A DNA stretch of 64,000 bases from Ovis canadensis. Its lineage: Eukaryota > Chordata > Mammalia > Artiodactyla > Bovidae. Of the stretch, positions 1 to 11,000 are shown piece after piece; the stretch's first letter is position 1, and every line of letters starts with the position of its first letter. The DNA is taken from assembly GCF_042477335.2 (NCBI RefSeq), contig NC_091251.1:31512501-31576500 (forward strand), read 5' to 3'. The translations under genes and the position numbers were made by a program. A model generated the notes under the pieces. That model was given only the letters and a program-made list of their open reading frames with translations. It made no database searches and was not told the origin of the DNA.

Positions 1-1252
1 CCCGCGGCCTCCGCGCTCTACAATCGGGCGCATCTGTTAGGCAACGCTGTTAAGTAACGTGAAGCACAAGCAGGGAGCCAGGTGAGTGCCTCGAACTCGA
101 GGAGGCCTCTGAGCAGCATCCAGAAGCTTGTCGGGCCGGAGATGATGCTTGGTCGGTAACGGGCCCGAGGGTCAGTGTTTCTTGAAGCCGAGGAGCGGGC
201 GCGGCAGGGCGGGTCCGGCGCCGCTACGTGCAGCCCCGCCTCGGCGGGATGGAGCCCGGGACACCGCCCCCACCCCCAACGCCCCCCGGAGCAAGCGGAG
301 CGCTGCGGCCGCTCTATCGTATTCTGGGCGGCACAAAACAGGAACGCGCCACTGGGCAGCCACCCTTTCTTCCTCTGCAGCGGGTTAGACCAAGGGTTAC
401 GTAACCCTCTAACTGCGCCTCCGGCCGCCACTGCATCCATCTCCGGGCCGCCTGGGAGCCAGCCTGCCCATCCGCAGACCAATGCACTTCGGGAACTGAC
501 CCCGGAACTCCAGCCCCGGGCTGGGGAACTATGATGGAGAAGGGGGGGCAGGAGATGGGAGGCCGAGGGGCGGGGACGGAGAGCAGGCGGACGTGACCAG
601 AACAGAGGGGGAGGGGCGAGGAGGCTGGTGGCGCGAAGGAAGGTGCGCAGGAGAGGGATGCGCTGGAGCGGACGTGACCAGAGAGGCGGGGGAGGGGCGG
701 GAGCCAGCGCGTGAATGAGGGTAGGTACAAGAAGGGGACAGCAGCTGAATGGAGGAGGAACAGGGGAGCGGAGCTTGGGGAGTTTCAAGGAGAAGTTACA
801 AAGAAAGCATCAGAATGAGGGGGACACGGACAGGTTGAAAACAAGAAGCGAGTATTAAGGATGATGGGAAAGGGACGGGCATAGGAGCAGAGTGGAAACG
901 GGGGAGACTGACGCATGAAAGGAAACTATCAAATTAGGAGAATAAAGGGAGGAAGAGGAGAGCGAGACCAGATCGAAGAGGGAGGAACAGGACGGTGAGA
1001 ATGGGACCAGAATGGGGATGGGAGGTCAGGGACTGGGGCAGGAAAGGGGCTGGCTGACCCATCTGCCTTCGGAAGAAGCGGGAGCTGGGGGCTTTGAAGG
1101 AGATCCTAGGCACAAGCAGCCTTTCTCCTCTTTTCTGATCCCAACCGGGTGAGCCCAAGATGCCCCGGACCCTGCGCCATCCTGGGTCCGCAGGCGGGCC
1201 AGCATTCCGCACTGCCCCGGGAGACGATGGCCCAGTCTCTCCCCACGCTCAC
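1..1252 (-). other. PKM: PKM intron 1, 5' part (runs off left edge)
   Basis: On the minus strand this follows the PKM exon 1 donor at 1251-1252, so it is the start of intron 1; PKM coding exons lie outside the window. The first 800 bases are GC-rich with many CpGs and several GC boxes. A 16-bp palindrome lies at 393-408, and two similar ACGTG plus GC-box modules lie near 588-632 and 669-711. Long open frames here on both strands are explained by GC-rich composition. That PKM intron 1 carries hypoxia-response elements is known for the human gene; its relevance here is inference. Confidence 0.7.
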
Positions 1253-1375
1253 CTCCGACGTGCTCCGGCTCGGGATGCGCTGCTACTGCACACAAGTCCG
1301 GAGGCTCGCGACGCGTCGCTCCAATGCGGAGATCCGCTGCCTTAGCCTCAAGGTTATCCCGACTGTGGGCCGCCG
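1253..1375 (-). other. PKM: PKM exon 1 (5' UTR, non-coding)
   Basis: Read on the minus strand, a segment ending CCGGAGCACGTCGGAG is followed by a good donor, GTGAGC, at 1246-1252. The last about 30 bases align well with the human PKM 5' UTR as I remember it (GCAGCG..CCCGAG..GGAG), which in human joins exon 2 carrying the ATG. PKM encodes pyruvate kinase M, which makes pyruvate and ATP from phosphoenolpyruvate and ADP in the cytosol. The neighbouring PARP6 and CELF6 genes on the same strand match the human PKM-PARP6-CELF6 order, which supports the call. The 5' limit is approximate because the transcription start cannot be read from sequence. Confidence 0.75.
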
Positions 1376-1960
1376 CAATCCCTCCGCCGCCCCGCCTCCC
1401 ACCCAATCCTGGCTCCCGGCTCTCGGGGCCCCGCCCCTCCGCGTCCTCGCCGGGCAGTCACCTTCAGTAGGAAGTGCGGCGGAGGCGGAACGGGGGAATC
1501 AGGTTGCCCTTTGAGGGAGGACTACATTCCGTGGCGGAAGGACACGAAAAATAAAACTCGCAGCATTGAGGTTCTGCAGAGCCCAATGGGGAAGCGGCGA
1601 GACGGGAGGACCCGCCCTCGGAGCTCTGGAAACCTCCCTCCCAGGCCCCCCGGCGCCCAGGCCACCTGTTGCGGCCAACTTGGAATGCTGGACCAGGTCT
1701 TCTCTTGACCCTTGGCCCAGGCCACCCCAGCTGAGTGGCCCTGGCCTACCCAGATAGTGCCCAGATTTATGGGTCCCCGGGCAGCAATCCCCTGGCCCGG
1801 GTGCCCGCCCCAGCGCACGCCCCGAAGACTGAACCGAACAGTCAGGGGTGGGGTGGGGGATGTAGACTCATGGGATGGTTGGAGGTCCCGGCCGCCTTAG
1901 GAGGGGCTCCTACACTGGAACGGGGGTAGAACAGGGGAGGGCGGGGAGAACGCGGGAGGG
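1376..1960 (-). promoter_or_regulatory. PKM: PKM promoter, CpG island half
   Basis: GC-rich, CpG-dense DNA directly upstream of PKM exon 1. It has GC boxes (CCCCGCCCC at about 1431-1439), an inverted CCAAT box (CCAAT on the plus strand near 1403) and no TATA box at a plausible distance. A possible second first-exon donor (AAG|GTGACT on the minus strand, near 1460-1470) would give an alternative leader, but this is weak. The CpG density falls off after about 1960. Confidence 0.6.
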
Positions 1961-2910
1961 CGGAGTGTGCTAGGAGGGGGAGCGCGAGGCCCTTTTGTTC
2001 TTAGGGTTTAGAACAAAGGACAAGTAGAGGCCATGTGAAGACTTTAGTAGGGACTGGAGTCCTGCGGTGCGAGTGCCTGAGAGTAGAAAGTGAATAGAAG
2101 GTATTAATATTAGTGCAGAACTGACCATATCAGGAAATGTCATAAAGTTAGATCTCATAATCTCTGCCAAAGTAAGAATTTCTGTTTTCAACCTTGTGTA
2201 TTTTAATCAATATTGTTGGAGCTTTTCTTGTATTTTTCCTTAAGGCATTTTCTCATTTCCTAGTGATCACAGCAGTTATCTAAGAAGCAACTGTTAACTC
2301 TTGCCTTCTTTCCGCCAAATTTTGAGCAGATACAATGTTAAAAATCGTGAATACTATTAGGTTCTTTCCTTTTCCTGGAAAAAAGAGACCAATGGGTGTG
2401 ACCCGCTCAGGCAGACACCCTGCCTGCAGCTGAATCACAGGCCTTCATTATGCTTTCCTGTTAGCTCAGATAAGCTGACAAAAAGTAACAACATTAATTT
2501 GTTTAAGATAAAATATTTTAATCTCTTCTATAAGCTGTTTCTGGTTCCCTCAGTTGCAGAGAGGGAGTGAATGCTTCGTTACTGAGGTGGTAAGAGCTCA
2601 TGAAGTTGCTGAGAAGGAAAAAAAAAAAAATCATGCTTTACCAGAGGGAATCAGATTCTTCTCTATCCAGAGAAAGAGGGTGGCTTAAGTGGCCATATTG
2701 GCCCATCAGCTAAAGATGAACAAAGTACAGGGTTGAACAACACTAGAGGGGCAACGTTCTGGCCAGTGCTGGACTACATTGCATTTTAAAGATCTGTATC
2801 TATATTCCTGTGATTGAAAAGCACATGTATTAAATGGAGAGCTGATGGCAAACTATTGCACTTCAGTTACAGATTTTGGTCTTCCAACAGTTATAAAAAT
2901 GCTGTCCATT

Positions 2911-3120
2911 AATAACCAATAAGGACCTACTGTATAGCACAGGGAACTCTGCCCAATATTATGTGGCAGCCTGGATGGGAGGGGAGTTTGGGAGGGAATG
3001 AATAGATGTATATGTATGGCTGAGTCCCTTTGCTGTTCACCTGAAACTATCAGAGCACTGTTAACTGGCTCTACCCCAATACAAAATTAAAACTCTAATA
3101 GTTAAAAAATATATATATTA
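2911..3120 (+). repeat. L1 3'-end fragment (ruminant type)
   Basis: The phrases AAGGACCTACTGTATAGCAC, CTTTGCTGTTCACCTGAAAC and CTCTACCCCAATACAAAATT, followed by an A/T-rich tail, are the familiar 3' untranslated end of artiodactyl L1 copies. The fragment is 5'-truncated to about 200 bases. Confidence 0.7.
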
Positions 3121-4587
3121 ATGAAACTTTCACAGACACTAATAGGTTATATTTTTGCTCATATTAGATGCATAGTGAAAATCTGTCAGAGTTTAAGGTG
3201 ATCGTCATTACTGTGCTGCGAAGCAGCTTAGTATAGAATCAAGCATGGGTTCCATCACATTTAGTTCCAATTCCATTCACTAGCCCTATAATCATATCTT
3301 GTAATTTAGTGTGAGTCCAGTTCCTTAAAAGTAAACTGCAGACGATTCTAGCTCCATCTGGTGGGGTTTGATAGTTGATGTATGTAAATGAGTATAGCAC
3401 AGGGTTCAACAGGCATCCTCTTTGAGAACTCACTAGTTCTGGAGGTTTTTCCTTTATTCCTTTGACTCAGCAACAAGTGACCCCAGAGCTACAAGAAACT
3501 GGGGAGGCTGAGGGGGGATACAGATCCCCCTTAAGTTAGGCTCTGCTTCCAGCCATTCCACTGTGCCCACGGGCTAGCAGGACACGAGGAGGGGCTGCTA
3601 GGTTCACTGGACTGAGGTGTGAGTGAGGGTGTTGACTGCTGTGTTTGTTATTTTCGGCCACAGAATCACAGAATCTGGAATTTAACTCTTGATGGTCATT
3701 TGGACTCCCTTGCAAGGCAGGTGTGTTGGCAAACAATCCCCGAATAAAACTCTGGAGCCTAAAGACAAGTTTTGGCCCTGGTGAAGAGGGTAAGGTTACA
3801 GGTTTTACCAATAAAGACCTCTTGGCCTCTGCCTAAAACAGCAATGTTACTTCTCTCAGGCCAACACAGGTTTCCAGGGCAGCCCACTGGCCTGGATGTC
3901 ACATTTAGAAGTGCTTACCACTTTGGACTTCATATACCCTTTCCAGAGCCAAATTAAGTAGACTTTTTAATTTCTTCAATGCATTCCTTCCAATTCCCAA
4001 GATCTCGTCAGACCCACCATGGTGGCAGAAAACCTTAATTTCTGAGTTTCCCCCAGACAAATCCTGGAAGGAAGACAAGGTTGACCTTTTGGAGTTAAGG
4101 GATAAAGAGAGAACAGGTTGTCTGTTGGGGAAAGGAAAAGATTCATGGAGCAGGAGACTTGGAGGGCTGGTTACCATAGAGATGGGCACTGGGAAGACCA
4201 TTCCAGGGGAAAGGAACAGTAAACAAATGTTTTCTGAATGCAACTGTGTATCTAAGGTTCCCCCTCCTGAGGAAATGCCTCATCAGCACTAAGAAAAGGG
4301 AGATTCCTGAGGAATCCTTGTTCATTCAAGGTCATTCCACTGCCTCAGCCAACAGGACCTCCAGCAGTTTTTCTCTAGCCCAGAACTGTTACTAATCACA
4401 GGACAAAGCTTCCTTAAGGTGGGTTAGTCCTATCCACCAAGCCATGGAGGCCAGGCTCTCTCTTTTCTCCCTACAAGCGTAGCCGGGGCTCAGGCTCCTT
4501 ATGATGCAAGTGGAGTGGTATGCAGACCCCAGTCCCCCAAAATAATCAAGATTTAGAAGACCAAGAAAAGCATCAGTGGGAATTCTA

Positions 4588-4700
4588 TGAAGGTCCGGTG
4601 GTTAAGAGTCTGCCCTTCCACTGCAGGCAGCATGGGTTCTCAACTCCTGATTGGGGAACTAAAGATCCTGCATGCTCCTTGTTGTGGCCAAAAAATAACA
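4588..4700 (+). repeat. CHR-2-type tRNA-Glu SINE
   Basis: GGTGGTTAAGAGTCTGCCCT, then a GGGTTC box-B-like segment, GGGGAACTAAAGATCCTGCA and a TTGTGGCCAAAAAA end identify a cetartiodactyl tRNA-Glu SINE. The tRNA-like head is degenerate, so it is not a tRNA gene. Confidence 0.75.
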
Positions 4701-6364
4701 TAGAATAGAGAAGTTTTACCAAAAAAAAGAAAGGCATCAGCAAACAATAGATCACAGGCCCCCTCCCCAGGAAGTTCTCCTGCTGTAGTGCCATCATAAT
4801 CCACATTTTCCTTCGCAGGGTATTTCAGTCTCCACCTCCATGCTCGCTGGCTACCAGCTAACCACACCCACTTATCCTTGGAAGGATACCTAGGACTAAG
4901 ATGACTTTGGTCTCTCTCCTAGATAAAATAATTTTTGTAGGCAGTGCTTTAACTTAAAGGGTGACTCTGAAATAGTTGTGGAAAATTATATATTCCGAGA
5001 GACTGCTGCCCCTTCAAATGAATTGCTTTATTTTCCCCTACCCCTCTTCTGGAGGAGAAGGGCTCTGAACAAATTACATGACCCCTGAAGCTTCCTCCCC
5101 GCCACTCCCAAACTGATCCCAGAAGCTGAGATATCACCACCCTAACCTCCATCTCAGAATCCTTTCTGTGAGATGCTGGTAAGTAACCAGTCATGACTCA
5201 GCACCAGACTCTTCCCTTCCTCTCCGCACTGGCCAGAATGAAAGGCAGGATCCAGAAGGCTCCTCCCCTCTGGATGGCCACATTCTCACCACAAACTGAG
5301 TCATGGCCACACCCTGCCTAGAAAATGGAAAATTACTGCGAGTGAAGAGGGAGGTTAAACTCTAGGCGGTCTTAGTTTCCAATCCAGAAATCACAGCCAT
5401 CTACTCTCCACCTGGAACTAACTGAGGAAAGTAGTTGTTTACACAGCCCCTAGCCCTAACACAGCATGTCCAGGTCTAACTGAATAAGGCTGCTTGAGTC
5501 CAAGACTACGTGGAAGGTAGGAGGCAACCATCAACCTCTGTATAGTGTCTGTACTGGCTTTGGTGAAAGAGGATCTCCTGCTCAGACCTGGCTTTCATAG
5601 GCTCCACCACCCCAACTCCAAGGCGGCCAGGCCTGGGTGGGAGAAAGGGGCAATCCTGCAGCTCCCACTCCAGGCTGTAGGAGGATTCCCCTCTAGAAAC
5701 TCAGGGCCCCATGCAATTTCCCCTGCAATAAAAGCATTCTTGTTAAAGGAATGCTGCGGGTTTTTATTAGGCTTGCTTTACAGTGTACATGTTTTGAATT
5801 TTTTCAGATAAGGTTATATGGCTTTCAAACTTCTCAGATTCAAAAAGTCCTGTTGCTATTATGTAGAACACTATAAAATGATATATTTAATTAGTTTTAC
5901 TGGCATTAAGAGACTATTATGCATATGCTATTAAGAAAGTGATTCCCATGAGGCCAACTCAGGTTTTTTGAGTTTTTCTAGTAACACACCCTATCACTTA
6001 TCATTCCATCATTTGCTAGTACTTGTTTTATCAGATGCCACTGATAACAACTCTAAAAAATGGTTACAAATGAGAAAAAAATCTATCAACAATTTCTGAA
6101 AATTGAGCAAAAATGCTGTCTAGCCAAGCACCTGGATTCAATTGCTGGAACACTAGTGGGAGCAGTTTGAGAATCCCTGCAGAAGTAAAAAAGAGTTAAG
6201 AGCTCAGGTCCTGGAGTTGAGCAACTCTGGTTAAAAACACAGCATGGCCACTAACCAGTTGGGAGACGTTACCACGTTATTTAAGATCCCTAAAAAAAAA
6301 AAAACCCTATCTTCCATCTTTGTTGTCAAGTTTAAATAAAAAAATAATGTAAAGTTGAAAGGCT

Positions 6365-6600
6365 ACACAGCATAGAAACAGAACAGCAGTTCTGGAGGCA
6401 GGCTGCCTGTCACTAGCTGTGGAATATGGACATATTGCTTATCCTTTGTGTCTGCTTCCTCATCTACAAAATGGGAAGAATGGCATCTACTTCATAGGCT
6501 TGTTTACAGAATTGTTTTAGTCTGCATGTGTACAACGCTTATAACAATACCAAGAACATAGTAAGCCAAGGTATTAACAGAGTATTAAAGTACTTAGCAT
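6365..6600 (+). repeat. MIR-like SINE
   Basis: The order GGCAGGCTGCCTG, then CTTCCTCATCTACAAAATGG, then TCATAGGCTTG matches the MIR core. The copy is old and diverged; its ends are approximate. A second partial MIR may lie at 6180-6290. Confidence 0.6.
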
Positions 6601-6698
6601 AATGCCCAGCAGCTACCTAATAAGAACTGAAAAATACAGATGAACTGCAAGGGTCCTTCAAGGAGGCTGGAATTTCAGTTAGGATGGACTGCCTAATG

Positions 6699-6900
6699 GG
6701 AGATTTCCAGGTGCTCAGGGATACTAACGCACGAGATGTGGGTTTGATTTCTGGGTCAGGAAGAGCCCCTGGAGTAGGAAATGGCAACCTACTCCAGTAT
6801 TCTTGCCTGAAAAATACCATGGACAGAGAAGCCTGAAGGGCTACAGTCCATGAAGTCACAAGGAGTTGGACACAACCAATGACTAAGCATACACACACAC
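6699..6900 (+). repeat. Bov-tA SINE
   Basis: Recognised by TCCAGTATTCTTGCCTG, CCATGGACAGAGAAGCCTG, GGGCTACAGTCCATGAAGTC and GTTGGACACAACC, the hallmarks of the bovid tRNA/BovB-derived SINE. It ends in a short (CA)n tract. Confidence 0.85.
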
Positions 6901-7689
6901 AGGCTGTATAAATCAAGAAGCTATAACAATTTTTAAAAAGCCTATACTTGAAAGTCAGGCTTGTTTAAAGCTTTTTGTAGTCTCTGTGCTTATTTCCTGT
7001 TTTTCTTCATTAACAGTTTGTAAAATTGGCAATATCCAACTTGTCTCTTAGAACTTCAGGGTTTTAGGTACATGGAGCACAGCTTGAAGGCCAGAAGGTT
7101 GGCAGTGAGAATTTCAACAAGGAGATGGGTTTCAACTGAAACAATTAGATATTCAGAGAAACAGCTGTCTTCTCTCACATTGCTAACTTTGAAGAATCTG
7201 GATTTTGTTTCATTAAAGGAAACTATTTCCTTATGATCTCTTTCCAGATTTCAAGTTAGAGCGCTGTCAGCTCTCCCTCCACCTCCCTTATCCCAAAGAA
7301 ACAGGTGGGAGGAGGAGGAGGTAGAGAGTAGGGCCCAGCCACCAAGATATAGAGCAAAGGTGAGGATAGGTTTTGTGCAGAAAACAGAGGTCCTGAAGGT
7401 AGGAAATCTGCGCTACTGTGGCCTCAATGGTCCTTTTAAATCTTGAAGAGTCACCAGTGGGATTCTGTATCATTCTCAGTTTGTGTCATATGCATAAGTT
7501 TCCTTTATCTAATCCGTTGAATAAAATGTTGACAGATCTATAGGATACTATACTAGATGGACTGAGCTTTGACTCCATCCAACATAAATAATCCCAGCCC
7601 CCGTGATGTTCCACTGTCCCCACCCCTACCCCCATTTGGGGGCTTGGGGCAGCAGGTGCTGGGCCAAGGCTAGTCAGACCACAGTGATC

Positions 7690-7965
7690 ATATCCAGTCC
7701 ACAGCACCTTCCATTTTATTGTTTTATTTACAAACAGGGTGAAGTCAACTGGGAAAATCGGGGTAAAGAGTCAGTCTGGGCCATCCAAATGTGGAGTGGT
7801 TCCTGGGTCAATCTCCACCATGAAGGCCGCCTCGTCTATCTTTTTCCTGCCCCTCGGTAATGGCCCCTTGATTCCTCAGGGCAGACTTGTCTGCTGCTCC
7901 TGAGCCCTTTTATGAGGGCAGATGGATCCTGGGGGAACAGGGGTGGTACGAGGGCTGGGGCCCCC
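7690..7965 (-). terminator. PARP6: PARP6 3' UTR and polyadenylation signals
   Basis: After the PARP6 stop codon the minus strand runs about 250 bases into two overlapping-range AATAAA hexamers (plus-strand TTTATT at 7715-7720 and 7723-7728). No other hexamer lies closer to the stop. Cleavage is expected some 10-30 bases further on, near 7690-7705. The 3' UTR is short. The exact cleavage site is inferred. Confidence 0.7.
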
Positions 7966-8068
7966 TCAGTTTGTGTAAACCTGAGTTCCGATCACACGCA
8001 TGATTTCCTTCTGTATCTTGGGGTCCTGAGTATTAATGTTGGCATCGCCCACCTGACCATCCTCATAT
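7966..8068 (-). CDS. PARP6: PARP6 last coding exon (residues 599-631, stop TGA)
   Basis: Begins after acceptor TTTGGCAG with an A that completes Val598, then YEDGQVGDAN and ends GTQVYTN-stop. This is the PARP6 C-terminus. It includes the last beta strand of the catalytic fold, where poly-ADP-ribosylating PARPs carry the catalytic Glu; here the local residues are VYED, with a Tyr. Confidence 0.93.
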
Positions 8069-11000
8069 CTGCCAAAGATAATGCAAACGTGAGCATAAGA
8101 GGGAGACCAATCCCAGAATAATGTCAACCCATGGACCTGCATTTAGGGGTGTGGCCATCCCATCCTAGAATCAAAACCCTTCCTTGCTACTCTTTACGGT
8201 GGAAGAGTTTACCTAGTTTCCTCTAAACAGCCCTTGATTTATACCCATCCTCATCCTCCAAGGGGAAGTCCCAGTTCCGGCTCTACTCAGGCAGCCAGGG
8301 ACAAGTCTCCAATAACAGAAACAGACTTTCCCAGCAGTCCATATCACTGTGCTCTCACCCTCGCTTCTCCAAGTAATTCCCAAGGTGCCCTCTTAGACTT
8401 ACACAAAGAAGAACCGTGTGCAGACATGGTCGGACACAGGGCACACCCAGATGTTCCCATGCTTCTGGAGGTCCTTAGATGTAATCACTGGGAAGAGAAG
8501 GGCCAGAAGTTATAGGTATAATGCTTGGGTCAGAGAGTCCAGGCACGGAGGGGAAGGAAAGATGCTTCAACATCACCCTTGGCTGGATCATGTGCTAAAG
8601 TGGCACCTGAAATGAAGGTTGGGCACCCACAAAAACAGGGACTGGGTGAGCCACCTACCTTCACAAAGTGCTATACAGTTTAGATTCCGACTCTGCAGGA
8701 ACCTTGACTGAATGGATCGGGTCTAGAAGAGGAGAGAGAGCCAGGTAGATGGTTACAGCTTTCCCTAGAGAGGTGATTTAACTGGTAGCAGTTAGGGGGG
8801 TAGGGATTGGGATATCCTGGGCTTCCAGCCACCTCCCCAAATTTCTGATTTTCATAATCAGTCTGGATGAGTCCATCTTTACATTTTCATGTTACTGGAT
8901 TTAATAAACTCAGTTTCTATTCTCATACTCATGACTGAAGCTACAAATGACTCTGGAAATGGGTTCCTCTTAGAATGTATCTGATTGCTTGAAATGATCT
9001 ATAAGCCACCCACCCCCATCACTACCAGTGTTTCCCCATCCATCTCTGTAGCCTCAACTTATCCAAGAGGAAGTGTCCTGCCTCAGTCGGACAAAGGCAA
9101 TTAATAATACCTGGGGGATGGTATTCATTCTGTTGTATCTCTGGACGAGCTCATCTTTGGAGGGCATCCTATGCTGTCCTTTTCCCATTCCTGTCACAGA
9201 AAAACAAACCAGTTCATTCACCCATTCCTTCATCAGATATTTACTGAAGTGCCTACTATGTGCCAGGCACTGGAGCTAGAGACAACTGGTGACACAGCAG
9301 TGAATAAAGCAAACAGCCTATCTGCCCTCACAGAATTTAGCAGGAGATGACAGGAAAGGAACAAATAATCGTGACACAGCATGGTAGGGGTTATGATGGG
9401 AAATACAGAGTACTGAGCGAGCCCGAGGAGGGGAACCAGCCTAGCCCACAGGTTTGAAGAGGGCTTCCTGGTGACAGCTAGACTAAGAACTATAGAATTA
9501 GGAAGAGTCAGCTAAATGAAGAGGAAGGAAGTGTCCTAGGCTGAGATAACAGGATACGAAAGGCCTGGAAGAAAGACACAGTAGTGTACCTTAGTTTGGA
9601 TGGAGCATAGTCAATGGCAGAGAAGTGATGAGAGATGATGGGGAAGAGGTAAGCTAGGATAAGATCAAGCAGGCCTTGTAGGCCATGTTAAGGCAACCAG
9701 AGTTTATCCTGAGAACATTAGGAAATCACTGACGGATTCTAAGATAGGGAGCAAGAGGTAAAATGAGCAAGGAATGAGGGGCCTAGGAGAGTGGTGACAT
9801 CAACATTTCAGGTCCGATGCCAGGCTGAGTTAAATGAGTGGAAAGAAAGCAAGCAGAGCAAGTCAGATCTGCTGCAGTTTCAAAGCTACATAAAAACCTC
9901 TGACCAGAGTCATTCAGACTAAAGGGAGAAAGCAGAACAGGTAACTGATGAATAGTTTTCCACAGGTAACCAAAATGGCAACTACCCTGAAGAGTCCTGC
10001 TTCCTTCAGAAAGTCTTCCCAGACTTGAGGAAGAGGAGACAATTTACTTGCTTTCATCTTATCTAAATCCATAAATCCTCCACCATCCTTAACCCTCATT
10101 GAATAGCCCTGTTTATAACATTTAGAGACTCACTCTGGACTCTTCCTATTTAGATATGAAACAGTGCTTGTGGGCCCCTATTCCCAACTCTTTCTGTCCC
10201 ATGATTAGGACTCCAGACTCTGTATTCGGCTTTATCACAGGCCCAGCCTTATCCCAGTAAGGGGTGAGTCTGTGTATGTGTGTATGAGACCATGAGACCA
10301 GAGAGGGAGATGAAGATGGGAAATGATGCTATCACTGCAGACCAGAAGCAGGGGCCCTTCTCTCATCAGTCCACCCCGGCACTATTACGACTAACTCCAC
10401 TCTGCGGCAAGTCTTGGTTTCGTGGTAACCATGGTATAGAAGCAGGGATGATAACTACTGGACTGACATTCTTCACGACTCAGGCTGTCAATTCATCATG
10501 CACTCACACTGAAGCCCCATGACAGATTTATGGCTTGAATAAAAGTTAAGGCAACGAGAACCTCAAGATTTGAACTGCCTATTTCTTTCTCCTATAGGAA
10601 TCCCCACCATTCTCTGTTTCCAACTTCTTCATTAGCCTTAACTAGGTTTAGCTCTGCATCCAAACCTGATAACCTTCTCAGCCTGCGTATTTCAGTGCAT
10701 GGTTCTGAGTAAAATTCCCATTTAGGTTCTACTTCAGAGGTTGAGAGAACAATCTGATTTCTATGGCTGGTCTTAGAGATGGCCCTTATGATAGAATTCA
10801 AATCTTGTTCCATCCCAATCCTGCTGTGCACTGTCCTGACTGTAATAACCCCAATCATCTTCTCTCAGTTTCCTGAGACCAGACACAGAGAACCTAGAGG
10901 CCAGAATACTCCCTGGTTGCTTGGTGTGCAGAGTATGTACTTGGACAAGTTTCTAAACATGACTAAACAAACAGATGGAGCTTACCATCTCCTTTCCTAC

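Larger units (their letters stand above)
1961..7690. other. PKM-PARP6 intergenic region
   Basis: No exon, RNA gene or conserved open frame could be recognised between the PKM promoter and the PARP6 polyadenylation site. The region holds an L1 3' end (about 2911), a CHR-2 SINE (about 4588), MIR-like sequence (about 6365) and a Bov-tA SINE (about 6699). Stretches 3120-4580 and 4720-6180 are plain unique DNA in which I see nothing assignable. Confidence 0.6.

Noticed and set aside
18-788. 256-codon open frame on the minus strand, and overlapping frames on the plus strand.
   Set aside because: GC-rich CpG-island DNA lacks stops by chance. The translations are Pro/Ser/Arg-rich with no family resemblance, and this is PKM intron 1.
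4588-4700. tRNA-like head with box-B-like GGGTTC.
   Set aside because: It belongs to a CHR SINE. The acceptor stem and anticodon arm are not intact, and the same holds for the other SINE copies, so no tRNA gene is called.
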